Shown here in pieces: positions 1 to 8,176 of a DNA stretch of 41,483 nt (within the stretch, counting starts at the first letter, position 1; each line of letters opens with the position of its first letter). The notes below the pieces were generated by a model that ran no database searches, was not told the origin of the DNA, and worked only from the letters and a program-made list of their open reading frames with translations. The stretch covers positions 1 through 41,483 of the forward strand of contig JAAVEA010000028.1 in the NCBI GenBank assembly GCA_014801535.1. Reading direction: 5' to 3'. The position numbers were made by a program, and so were the translations under genes. This stretch comes from Bacteroides sp. GTDB lineage: Bacteria > Bacteroidota > Bacteroidia > Bacteroidales > Muribaculaceae.

Positions 1-387
1 GACTGCACCATCACCGTTACATTTGATAACGTGGCCGTTGTGAACGGAACCATATACACTACAAAAGACTATTCGCTTGAAGTGGAGTCGATCGTATTCA
101 GCTCATCAAGCGGCACTACCAAGGCTATCTCGCAGGTGGAATATGCCATCGACTCTCGCGTCAACAGCCGCGCGGTCTTCGCTCCATTCAACGGCAGATT
201 CGACACTCGCAAGCTCGAGACCGGAACACACACCCTCGGAATGTTCTTCGGCATCGTACAGATGGACAACTCGATCCTCCCCGACAACGTGCAGTACGTG
301 TTCACAGTAGTTCCAACCCTCGAGGATCTCCCCGCAGGCGCTGAGCTCGGAACATACACACAGAAGTTCCGCGTAACTCCCGACTGA
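1..387 (+). CDS. C-terminal part of an unknown protein (5' end outside the window)
   Basis: The reading frame is open from the first base and ends at a TGA at 385-387, giving about 128 visible residues; the start lies to the left of the window. The visible part alternates short hydrophobic and polar stretches, as in a beta-sandwich, and ends in VTPD. There is no membrane segment, no recognisable catalytic motif and no clear T9SS sorting signature. An internal GTG at 31 could be misread as a start, but the frame continues upstream without interruption. I do not recognise the family. A surface or periplasmic beta-rich protein is a guess. Confidence 0.7.
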   Translation, partial: DCTITVTFDNVAVVNGTIYTTKDYSLEVESIVFSSSSGTTKAISQVEYAIDSRVNSRAVFAPFNGRFDTRKLETGTHTLGMFFGIVQMDNSILPDNVQYVFTVVPTLEDLPAGAELGTYTQKFRVTPD

Positions 388-431
388 TCCACAACGCTAA
401 GATATACTGATACTTACTGAACTATGCAGAT

Positions 432-537
432 ATGATACGTTTACTTGGTTTTCATGATACGTTTAATTTGGTTTCATAGTATCGCTACACAGGGTAGAAA
501 ATGATAATTGGTTTTCTTATACTTTTTATTTGGTTTC
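432..537. repeat. Degenerate 22-nt direct repeats
   Basis: Two adjacent copies at 432-453 and 454-475 share ATGATACGTTTA followed by TTGGTTT(T)C. Two weaker copies, one shortened, follow at 501-516 and 517-537, ending in TTGGTTTTC and TTTGGTTTC. The block is AT-rich and lies just behind the stop of the partial gene. Confidence 0.5.
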
Positions 538-657
538 AATTAATTCGGAAAGATATTTTTTACGGTTTTGCATTGAGAAATGCATAAAAATCGAATATTG
601 GAAAGAAATTCTCATAGCTAACGATATAAGGAAGGTCTCGGAGTGAGACCTGAAGGT

Positions 658-690
658 AAAGGGTGACCGGGAGGCCACCCTTTATTTTTA
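658..690 (+). terminator. Rho-independent terminator
   Basis: AAAGGGTG (658-665) pairs with CACCCTTT (676-683) around a 10-nt loop and is followed by ATTTTTA. It is far from the partial gene's stop (387), so it may end a long 3' UTR or an unseen small transcript. Confidence 0.65.
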
Positions 691-771
691 GTCTTCTTTA
701 TTAATTACAGCCCTTCTACAGAATCCTCCTTGAAATGATAAAATACCCACTGCAAAGTTATCTTTTTTTAT

Positions 772-779
772 TATATTTG
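772..779 (+). promoter_or_regulatory. Putative -7 element for the AlbA_2 gene
   Basis: TATATTTG matches the Bacteroidota -7 consensus TAnnTTTG. No TTTG is present at the expected -33 spacing, but TGCAAAGTTA at 751-760 is a sequence often seen just upstream of such promoters. The start codon is at 837, giving a leader of about 50 nt. Confidence 0.45.
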
Positions 780-836
780 TGGAGAAATACCACAATCTGG
801 ATTCCCATATTATTAAAGTTTACTTATTTATAGACA

Positions 837-3296
837 ATGGCATCTAACCGTCCCCAGTTCTGGCTACAGGTCAGAAAAGATTATATTTTTGATAATTTTG
901 ACAATCTTCTTAACTATCTGCGACAATATAATTATGTATCCAACGAAGAGCATCCCGATTATGATTCTACATTAAATTGTATGACCGATCTTTCCGAAGA
1001 GATAGCCGACAGAATATTCACTACCCCGTTTTATGAGACGCTTGACACAGGTTATGACACCACGGCCGTTATTCGTCTTTTATGTGCCACCGTTCTTGCA
1101 TCCAATAAAGCAGGGATAACCCCTCATCGAATTATCGCAGCCTTGGTCGACATTCTGATGAAGAACGGCATTGAGGCACGCGACAGACAATTATTCCGTT
1201 TTTATGAGATTATTTCCGATTGTGTCCGACATAAGGAGATGATAAAATGCGGTTTCACGTGGGACGATATAATCACCCCCGAACTTCAATGTGGACTTTT
1301 TGTGGTTAAATTCTGCCAGATGAGTTTCAGGGAATTATCGGAAGGGGAATCGGCGCCCTATATAGAGAATCGTGGTCTGCTGGTTATTCCGTGCGAGGGT
1401 CTTTCGGATCTAGCCGTTGTTAACAGGGTCAATTATGAAAAGATGAAGCCGGAAGTGCAGTTCACGCTTCCGGGTATGATGCAGGTGCTTGTTTCGAAAC
1501 GCGAATATGAGAAGGCCGCCGATTTCGAGCGGTTGTATCAGATTACGAGCCGTCTGCTCGCCGCTCAGGATCAGATGACCCCTTCGATGCGCCGTGTATT
1601 CAATGACTATGCCTATGAGGATGAATTTATAGTAAAGGTGACAAATAAACGCGGACTCAGAATTGATGCCGAAACAATAGATCCCGATTACCGTCAGTTG
1701 AGCGGTAAGGTTCTTCTCCGCACATTGGATAAGCGTCCGATTCCGGGAGTGTTCAGCGACAAGATAAAAACCGGAGACTATCTTCGCGTCTTTATATCCG
1801 ACGAACCCGGTTATGCCTTCGAGATAATTGACTCTTTTGAAAATTTCTACCGTCAGTATGTCGCCTCCAATGCCGGATTGAAGCATATGGCCCGCTACAC
1901 CTCTTCTTATGCGAATGGCACAGAATGGATCACCGACGATGGTATGCGTATCGGAATAGATAAAGGAAAACTTTCTCATTTCGATCATGATGACATGGAA
2001 CGTTTTGAGACAGTGCTTGACACTCAGGGTGTGATCGAGGTAAGACTCTATGCCCGTCCGCCACGCATGGATCTCGATACATTCTATGTCTATGCGGAAA
2101 TATCAGATCTTTATGCCGAGGACCGCGACCCTGAAAACCGGTTCACATTTTCAGATGCGGATCGTGTGTTGGTAGAGAGATTTCTCGATGAATGTGCTGA
2201 AGAAGGGCGTGAAGTGGAAGAGAAGGGGAGATGCCTGCATTTTGAGGCAGCCGATCGTGAGCTATGCATCCCATTGGTTTCGGTGATGTGGAGAGTGATA
2301 GAGGGGGGATTATCTTCCTGCAGGTCGCGACTCGAACATATCACCGGAACGGCTATGTTATGTAAGGTGCTCGATCTCAAGAAAGAACTTGCATATATGG
2401 AGCATGAGAGGAAATATCTTTACGCACAGGTGCAGTTCGCGCAGAACCGGCCGCTCCCTCCGCTCTCGCACGACTCGTGTCTTGACGGTGCGGAAGATGT
2501 TATGCGACGTGAAAAAATTATCGATACCTTACGCAGCTACCGCAAGAAAGAACCCTCTTCAGGAAGTGCCGACGTTAAGCTTAAAGGAGCCGGAGTAGCA
2601 TCTCAGGTGTCGGCTCTTGTCACAGCGTCAAACAGTCTTATCGACATAATCGATGCTCTTGAGCTCAATAATATCAAGCAGGCTATTGCGAGGGCATTGA
2701 GCATTGAAGACGAATATGTATCCATTCTCGACGAACGCACATTCTACGGTATGGAGAGCATCAGTCTCGAATTTAAATCATCTGTGGTGTTCCCGCCCTC
2801 CAACCGTCGTCTGCACGCGTCGACCATTGCCGACCCTGAGATGCAGAAATGGGCAATCATCAAGGCGGTTTGCGGATTCCTTAATTCACGTTCAGGAGGT
2901 GAGCTGCTCATCGGAGTCGGAGACGACGGATATGCACGCGGACTCGAAGATGATATGAGAATGCTCGCGGAACTGCGACAGATCTCATCGCCGACACTTG
3001 ATCATTACCGTACTTACGTGCAATATATTCTTGATCACGCTTTTTGCGAGCCTAATCCCAAGGTGTCTTCTACCGACATAGCGCGCCTCTGCATAAAATA
3101 TGTGCCGGAAGAGAATGCCGAAGGTAAAAAGATAATGCGCATACAGATTCTACCCTATAAAGGCGCTATGGTGAGTGTGATTCAGGACAGACCCCAATGG
3201 ATGGAGGAGGCATATGTGCGTCTGAGCGGACGCACCGTGCCTGTTACTGCTGCAATGACGGCGGAGATAATGAATTATAAGAAGGGGATGCTCTGA
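837..3296 (+). CDS. AlbA_2 (Schlafen-like) putative nucleic-acid-binding domain protein, 819 aa
   Basis: The C-terminal part carries an AlbA_2 signature: LEFKSS near residue 643, FLNSRSGGELLIGVGDDG near 681-698 and a following GL. In this family the domain occurs in Schlafen-like proteins and bacterial regulators, where it is thought to bind DNA or RNA. The N-terminal 600 residues are predicted soluble and rich in acidic and aromatic residues, with no motif that I recognise. There is no signal peptide, so the protein is probably cytoplasmic. The gene stands alone, with a terminator-like hairpin just after it, and no helicase, nuclease or restriction partner is adjacent. The ATG at 837 is the first start after the -7 element. 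The molecular role is unknown; regulation or defence are both possible. Confidence 0.8.
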   Translation: MASNRPQFWLQVRKDYIFDNFDNLLNYLRQYNYVSNEEHPDYDSTLNCMTDLSEEIADRIFTTPFYETLDTGYDTTAVIRLLCATVLASNKAGITPHRIIAALVDILMKNGIEARDRQLFRFYEIISDCVRHKEMIKCGFTWDDIITPELQCGLFVVKFCQMSFRELSEGESAPYIENRGLLVIPCEGLSDLAVVNRVNYEKMKPEVQFTLPGMMQVLVSKREYEKAADFERLYQITSRLLAAQDQMTPSMRRVFNDYAYEDEFIVKVTNKRGLRIDAETIDPDYRQLSGKVLLRTLDKRPIPGVFSDKIKTGDYLRVFISDEPGYAFEIIDSFENFYRQYVASNAGLKHMARYTSSYANGTEWITDDGMRIGIDKGKLSHFDHDDMERFETVLDTQGVIEVRLYARPPRMDLDTFYVYAEISDLYAEDRDPENRFTFSDADRVLVERFLDECAEEGREVEEKGRCLHFEAADRELCIPLVSVMWRVIEGGLSSCRSRLEHITGTAMLCKVLDLKKELAYMEHERKYLYAQVQFAQNRPLPPLSHDSCLDGAEDVMRREKIIDTLRSYRKKEPSSGSADVKLKGAGVASQVSALVTASNSLIDIIDALELNNIKQAIARALSIEDEYVSILDERTFYGMESISLEFKSSVVFPPSNRRLHASTIADPEMQKWAIIKAVCGFLNSRSGGELLIGVGDDGYARGLEDDMRMLAELRQISSPTLDHYRTYVQYILDHAFCEPNPKVSSTDIARLCIKYVPEENAEGKKIMRIQILPYKGAMVSVIQDRPQWMEEAYVRLSGRTVPVTAAMTAEIMNYKKGML

Positions 3297-3319
3297 GCAA
3301 TTTTATAGAATATAAGAAC

Positions 3320-3363
3320 GTTATAATATGTATCAGCGCTTTTGCGCTGATACATATTATAAC
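3320..3363. terminator. Perfect 20-bp inverted repeat with TTTT loop
   Basis: Arms 3320-3339 and 3344-3363 are perfectly complementary over 20 bases (outer end GTTATAATATG, inner end CAGCGC) around TTTT. It begins 23 bases after the stop of the AlbA_2 gene and ends 17 bases before the start of the next gene. There is no U-tract, so it may be a bidirectional terminator, an mRNA-end hairpin or an operator. Confidence 0.55.
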
Positions 3364-3380
3364 CTCTCTAACCATACATA

Positions 3381-6020
3381 ATGAGACATAGATACACCGC
3401 AGGAAGCAATAATTTTTCACTCAGGATACTCTTTTGTATTTTGTCGGTACTGATATCCCTTTCACATGTAAATGCCCAGAGATGGAAATATCATCCGGCA
3501 ATCGACAATAATCCTGTGCGCATCATAGATACGGAGCGTTACACGTTCTTTCAGGTTTTGCAGAAGTGGTATTCCAGGACAGCCACCACCTACGACACCC
3601 CCGTTGCCACCATGCTGTTATACGATAAGAACACACCCTCTACCGGAATTATCCCGGCCTCGGAACGCTTCGGGCTTACCGGAGGTTCTGTACGCGCCTG
3701 TGATTATAGTCAGGAAGGAAAATTTCTGGCTGTGTTGTATGCAGAAGGGGATATGGATATAGTTTCCGATTCCGGAGGTGTTATTAATGCCACTGCCCTT
3801 AAAGACTGCTATAAGCCGGGATGGTCTTCGGTCAATTCAATGACCGTCAGCGGCACGGAATTATGGATTGCCACTCCCGGGGGATACGCGGTGGTTGACG
3901 GAACCACCGGACGCACTTCAGTTATCGTTGATTTGCACGAAGATATAAAATGGATAGCACGCTGCGGTGACAGAATAATCGCCTTTACGGCCGACCGTAT
4001 GTTCGAGACTCCGGGAAGAAGTTTCCCACGTAAGTTTTCCGAATTCAAAGAGATTGTGATCCCTTCTGCTCCGGGCAATCCCAAGATGCTTATGCCACGT
4101 AAAGACGGAGCGTTTCTATATCTTGCCAATCCGAAGGCTTCCGGAAACTATTCGCTTAACCTTGCGCGGCTCGCCGATGGCCAATGGACACATCGCGCTC
4201 TCCGCGATCTTCAGGTGCCGGCGGTCTCTGCGGAAGCAGTCATCACCCATCCTTTCGAGAAGAATTTCGTGCGAAATAAATATGGATGGATGTTTTTTAC
4301 CGGAAGTGACATACACCAGATATATATGGATGCCGACCCTGCTTCCGGGGAGATTGTCACTGTCACTCCTGCGGTGGTGAAAGATAATGGTGAACAGGCG
4401 CGTTCTCTTACCGTAGCCGGTTCGTGGGATGGCCGTTCATGCTGGACATATCAGGATCGCGGACGCTTCTCAAAAGGGGAAGCCGTCGAAGGGCGTTTCC
4501 TTATAGATGATGCCAATTCCTTGCGTCCGAATCTGCCGGCTGTCTCCCATGCCACGCATATCGTCTATGCTAAAGGTTATGGCACTCTGGCTATAAATTA
4601 CGGGTGCAGCTGGAATTTCATGTCTCTGATAAATAATCTTCCGCCATTGCTATCGGCCTATAAGGACGGCGAATGGAGTCTTCCGAATCCGGCATATAAT
4701 ATGCCGGCGTCCGCACAAGCTGACCCCGGGCTTGCCACTCTTTACCGTAATAATCTCTTCCGTTTCCCTGTGTCAAACCCCACGGGGATAACAGTCGACC
4801 CTGTGAACCCCGATTATGTATGGCTCGGCTCCTCATTCTCGGGAATCGCTGCGCTAAATCTCGCTAAGCCCGGGTCTGATCCGATACATTTAGGCTCACC
4901 CGTAGATCCGTTGGCCTCATATCCCGGCTTTAAGGCAATCTTTGAGAATGTTACGGGATGGAGCGGATATACACCGGCATCCGCGCCGTCGTTTGACGCA
5001 GACGGAAATCTATGGACTGCGTATCATTATGTTGACGGAGCGGTTTCGGGTGATACGCCCGCCCGACTTTACTATTGGCCACGCGAAAATAGGGAGAAGG
5101 TGCTGAAGTCGGGCGATGTCTCCCAGATTCAGGGGATAGGTTTCATGAAGATTCCATGTGATGAACAGATAAACGCCGCTGTGAAATGTCTGGCTACCAC
5201 ACATCCTGAGAAGAGGAATATGGTGTTCATGTATATCACCCCATATCCCCGATACCTTGCCCGACTCAATCACAATGGAACTCTCGATGATCAGTCGGAC
5301 GATAAGATTGACCTGATTTATTCGGTTGAAGACCAGCATGGAGCTTTGTGGCCAATCGATTATTGCCATTCTATTGTAGAGGAATCATCCACCGGATTGA
5401 TATGGATTGGAGAGGAACACACACTGCTTTGCTTTGACCCTGCCTCTGAAGTTAAGAATGGAGTGATAAAAGGGATGGTGCCCGACGTGGAATATGACGG
5501 GGTGAAAGGAAATCCTTTCTCGTTTGTCAATTGCAGTGGAATCGCCTTCGATGATTCACGACGTCTGTGGTGTACGACCGGTGGACTCGGCATATGGTGC
5601 ATATCGGCCGACAGAAAGAGAGTGGAGGCACATTACACCGCCTCGAATTCCGGCTTGCCTCACGATACGGCTTACGGAATCGCCTGGAATCCTGAAAGCC
5701 GCTCTCTGATGATATCTACAAATGAAGGCCTTGTGGAACTTTGGCCTGAACACCCTTCCGACTTCAATGTTTCGCATGTTGCCGTTTACCCAAATGAGGT
5801 TACACCCGATTTCACCGGTCCCGTAACCGTCAGGGGTGCCGAACCCGGAGAGCGCATAACTGTCGAAACCACCGAAGGAGCCGGAATCGCACAAATCACG
5901 GCAGGAAGCGACGGAATAGCACGCTGGAATCTGACCGGCAGGGATAACAGGGATGTAAAGAACGGATTCTACATTCTCAAGGGATCTTTCGGAAATCTGC
6001 AGATTGCGGTGACACGATAA
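3381..6020 (+). CDS. porZ: PorZ-like T9SS beta-propeller protein, 879 aa
   Basis: A signal peptide spans about residues 1-32 (hydrophobic core LRILFCILSVLI, then VNA|QRW). The mature start QRWKYHP and the segments AVLYAEGDMDIV and LWIATPGGYAVVDG recall Bacteroidales PorZ proteins, which have two beta-propellers followed by a C-terminal sorting-like domain. Propeller blade sequences recur, for example GLIWIGEEHTLLCFD and LWCTTGGLGIWCIS. The last 80 residues (about 798-879) begin VYPNEV and end GFYILKGSFGNLQIAVTR, typical of a T9SS C-terminal domain. In Porphyromonas, PorZ belongs to the cell-surface attachment complex with PorU, PorV and PorQ, which anchors cargo to A-LPS. The genuine T9SS cargo genes elsewhere in this window fit that role. 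It could instead be an ordinary propeller cargo protein. No own promoter was found. Confidence 0.65.
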   Translation: MRHRYTAGSNNFSLRILFCILSVLISLSHVNAQRWKYHPAIDNNPVRIIDTERYTFFQVLQKWYSRTATTYDTPVATMLLYDKNTPSTGIIPASERFGLTGGSVRACDYSQEGKFLAVLYAEGDMDIVSDSGGVINATALKDCYKPGWSSVNSMTVSGTELWIATPGGYAVVDGTTGRTSVIVDLHEDIKWIARCGDRIIAFTADRMFETPGRSFPRKFSEFKEIVIPSAPGNPKMLMPRKDGAFLYLANPKASGNYSLNLARLADGQWTHRALRDLQVPAVSAEAVITHPFEKNFVRNKYGWMFFTGSDIHQIYMDADPASGEIVTVTPAVVKDNGEQARSLTVAGSWDGRSCWTYQDRGRFSKGEAVEGRFLIDDANSLRPNLPAVSHATHIVYAKGYGTLAINYGCSWNFMSLINNLPPLLSAYKDGEWSLPNPAYNMPASAQADPGLATLYRNNLFRFPVSNPTGITVDPVNPDYVWLGSSFSGIAALNLAKPGSDPIHLGSPVDPLASYPGFKAIFENVTGWSGYTPASAPSFDADGNLWTAYHYVDGAVSGDTPARLYYWPRENREKVLKSGDVSQIQGIGFMKIPCDEQINAAVKCLATTHPEKRNMVFMYITPYPRYLARLNHNGTLDDQSDDKIDLIYSVEDQHGALWPIDYCHSIVEESSTGLIWIGEEHTLLCFDPASEVKNGVIKGMVPDVEYDGVKGNPFSFVNCSGIAFDDSRRLWCTTGGLGIWCISADRKRVEAHYTASNSGLPHDTAYGIAWNPESRSLMISTNEGLVELWPEHPSDFNVSHVAVYPNEVTPDFTGPVTVRGAEPGERITVETTEGAGIAQITAGSDGIARWNLTGRDNRDVKNGFYILKGSFGNLQIAVTR

Positions 6021-6038
6021 AATTCCAATTTTGCCAAA

Positions 6039-6082
6039 AATAACCCGAAACGACCAAATTATTTTGGCTGTTTCGGGTTATT
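6039..6082 (+). terminator. Terminator after the porZ-like gene
   Basis: AATAACCCGAAAC (6039-6051) pairs with GTTTCGGGTTATT (6070-6082). A nested CCAAA / TTTGG stem lies inside the loop. It starts 19 bases after the stop codon. The -33 element of the next operon lies inside the loop. Confidence 0.65.
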
Positions 6083-6094
6083 TCCGTAAATTTG
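6063..6094 (+). promoter_or_regulatory. Promoter of the steroid-reductase cassette
   Basis: TTTG at 6063-6066 and TAAATTTG at 6087-6094 are 20 nt apart, a full match to the Bacteroidota promoter consensus. Transcription should start near 6100, giving a leader of about 40 nt before the ATG at 6140. Confidence 0.65.
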
Positions 6095-6139
6095 GAGAAA
6101 ATTATGGAGATGACGCACGGTCATTTTAATCGACAATAA

Positions 6140-6919
6140 ATGGAATCAATATTTTCGCCCGCCGTCTATTATGCGGTGGTATGGACAATGATAGGACTTG
6201 CAGTCATGGTGTTCGCAGTCCTGATGAAAGTTACGGCCGGATACGGCATGATGTATGATCGTCGATGGGGTCCGACCGTAGGAAACCGTCTTGGTTGGAT
6301 TCTGATGGAAGCCCCTGTTTTTGTAGCTATGCTTCTCTTGTGGTTGCTGAGCGGAAGGCGCGGTGAGACGGCTCCTGCAGTGATGGGCTCATTGTTCCTG
6401 CTCCATTATTTTCAACGCAGTTTCATCTTCCCGTTCCTGATAAAAGGGAAGGGGAGAATGCCTTTGAGCATCATACTGATGGGGGTGGTTTTCAATCTTG
6501 TGAACGCCTATATGATAGGAGGCTGGCTCTTTTATGTGGCTCCCGAAGCGTTATATACCCCCGCGTGGCTGACAACGCCGCAGTTTATGGTAGGCACGGT
6601 TATCTTTTTCCTCGGCATGGGGATAAACATTCATTCTGACCATATCATCAGAAATCTCCGTAAGCCTGGCGACACCCGACACTATATTCCTCATGGCGGG
6701 ATGTATCGTTACGTGGCCTCGGCCAACTATTTCGGTGAATTTGTGGAATGGTGCGGATATGCTATTCTCACATGGAGCCTCGGAGGTCTCGCCTTTGCAA
6801 TATGGACATTCGCCAATCTCGCACCCCGGGCCAGATCGATACATAAGCGTTATCTTTCCGAATTCGGAGAGGAATACAGAGGACTGGGACGCAAATATAT
6901 TCTTCCATTCATTTATTAA
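6140..6919 (+). CDS. SRD5A-family 3-oxo-5-alpha-steroid 4-dehydrogenase (5-alpha-reductase), 259 aa
   Basis: This integral membrane enzyme should reduce the delta4 double bond of 3-oxo-delta4 steroids or bile acids to the 5-alpha (allo, flat) product using NADPH. The length and whole-sequence pattern match animal SRD5A1/2. The family's catalytic Glu lies at residue 57 in GWILMEAP and the catalytic Tyr at residue 90 in LLHYFQRSF, equivalent to Glu57 and Tyr91 of human SRD5A2. The cofactor region NIHSDHIIRNLRKPGDT (163-179) and SANYFGEFVEWCGYA (194-208) are nearly identical to the human enzymes. Several hydrophobic segments fit the seven-helix fold. It is the first gene after a consensus promoter and lies 30 bases ahead of a flavin reductase gene. 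In gut Bacteroidales, homologues make allo- and iso-allo bile acids. The exact substrate here is inferred. Confidence 0.9.
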   Translation: MESIFSPAVYYAVVWTMIGLAVMVFAVLMKVTAGYGMMYDRRWGPTVGNRLGWILMEAPVFVAMLLLWLLSGRRGETAPAVMGSLFLLHYFQRSFIFPFLIKGKGRMPLSIILMGVVFNLVNAYMIGGWLFYVAPEALYTPAWLTTPQFMVGTVIFFLGMGINIHSDHIIRNLRKPGDTRHYIPHGGMYRYVASANYFGEFVEWCGYAILTWSLGGLAFAIWTFANLAPRARSIHKRYLSEFGEEYRGLGRKYILPFIY

Positions 6920-6949
6920 ATAAGCCACATAGCTGTAAAGAAATAACTA

Positions 6950-8176
6950 ATGAGTAAATTATTCACGCCCGGCCGTCTGGGGCCGATAGAACTGCGCAAC
7001 CGCACCATACGCTCGGCTGCTTTTGAAGGGATGGGAAAAGATAACGGACCCACCGATATGCTACGCGACTATCATTTCTCGGTTGCGGAAGGAGGTGTGG
7101 GAATGACCACGCTCGCATATGCCGGGGTGTGCAGATCCGCGCTCTCTTTTGAGACTCAGCTGTGGCTGCGGCCGGCTATCGTTCCGGCGCTAAGGGAAAT
7201 CACCGATGGCATTCATCAGCGTGGGGCGAAAGCATCCATACAGATCGGACACTGCGGCAACATGACTCACCGTAAGACAGCCGGAGGCACGCCTGTGGGA
7301 GCTTCCACCGGATTCAATCTATATTCCCCAACATGGGCGCGTGGACTGCGTAAGGATGAGATCAGACAGATTGCCCGTGATTTCGGGCAGGCGGTAAACA
7401 CGGCTCGTGACGCCGGATTCGATTGCGTGGAGGTTCATGCCGGACACGGCTATCTGATTTCGCAGTTCCTTTCCCCCTATACCAATCATCGCCGTGATGA
7501 ATATGGCGGATCGCTTCAGAACAGAATGAAATTCATGAATCTATGTCTTGAAGAATGCCTGAAAGCTGCCGGCGATGATATGGCCGTAATAGTGAAGACC
7601 AATATGCGCGACGGTTTCAAGGGTGGGCTCGAAATTGATGACTGCCTCACCGTGGCCCGTGAAATAGAGCGCGCCGGAGTGCATGGCATGGTACTGTCGG
7701 GAGGTTTTGTAAGTAAGGCTCCTATGTATGTGATGCGTGGTGAGATGCCCATCTATTCCATGACATACTATATGAAGCAGCTGTGGCTTAAATATGGAGT
7801 CAGGATGGCCGGCGGAATGATGATACCCAAGGAGCCATACCGCGACCTTTATTTTCTTGACGATGCCAGGATTTTCCGCAGGGAGCTTTCCCTTCCGTTG
7901 ATATATGTCGGCGGTGTGGTTGGAAGAGAGACCGCGGAGAAGGTGCTCGATGAGGAGGGTTTCGACTTCGTGCAGATGGGACGCGCTCTGTTGAATGAAC
8001 CCGATATGGTGAACCGTATGCGCGACGATGAAAGACACCGTTGTGGCTGCGACCATGTCAACTATTGCATAGCAAGGATGTATTCAAGGGAGATGGCTTG
8101 TCATAAGCATTGCCGCGAAGAGCTTCCGGCAGGGATAGTGAAGGAGATTGAAAAAATTAAAGCGCGTCAGAAATGA
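6950..8176 (+). CDS. Old Yellow Enzyme family NADH:flavin oxidoreductase (candidate 5-beta or other ene-reductase), 408 aa
   Basis: An FMN-binding TIM barrel. The family signature is VEVHAGHGYLISQFLSP (about 160-176), with the HxGHGY active-site motif, followed by NHRRDEYGGSLQNRMKF; the phosphate-binding end is YVGGVVG and GFDFVQMGRALLNEP (about 338-351). It is short and lacks the C-terminal FAD/NAD domain of 2,4-dienoyl-CoA reductases and BaiCD. Near the C-terminus are five Cys (365, 367, 373, 384, 388) in a spacing unlike the usual CxxC-x3-C-x11/12-C iron-sulfur motif. OYE-type enzymes act as 5-beta-reductases or other ene-reductases on 3-oxo steroids in gut bacteria. Its place between a 5-alpha-reductase gene and a dehydrogenase gene suggests the same substrate class. 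The next gene overlaps its stop by 4 bases. Confidence 0.87.
   Translation: MSKLFTPGRLGPIELRNRTIRSAAFEGMGKDNGPTDMLRDYHFSVAEGGVGMTTLAYAGVCRSALSFETQLWLRPAIVPALREITDGIHQRGAKASIQIGHCGNMTHRKTAGGTPVGASTGFNLYSPTWARGLRKDEIRQIARDFGQAVNTARDAGFDCVEVHAGHGYLISQFLSPYTNHRRDEYGGSLQNRMKFMNLCLEECLKAAGDDMAVIVKTNMRDGFKGGLEIDDCLTVAREIERAGVHGMVLSGGFVSKAPMYVMRGEMPIYSMTYYMKQLWLKYGVRMAGGMMIPKEPYRDLYFLDDARIFRRELSLPLIYVGGVVGRETAEKVLDEEGFDFVQMGRALLNEPDMVNRMRDDERHRCGCDHVNYCIARMYSREMACHKHCREELPAGIVKEIEKIKARQK

Larger units (their letters stand above)
388..836. other. Non-coding stretch between the partial gene and the AlbA_2 gene
   Basis: No convincing gene was found in these 449 bases. They hold four degenerate AT-rich direct repeats (432-537), a small hairpin at 634-650 (GGTCTC / GAGACC), a good terminator (658-690) and a -7-like promoter element for the downstream gene (772-779). 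Confidence 0.6.
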
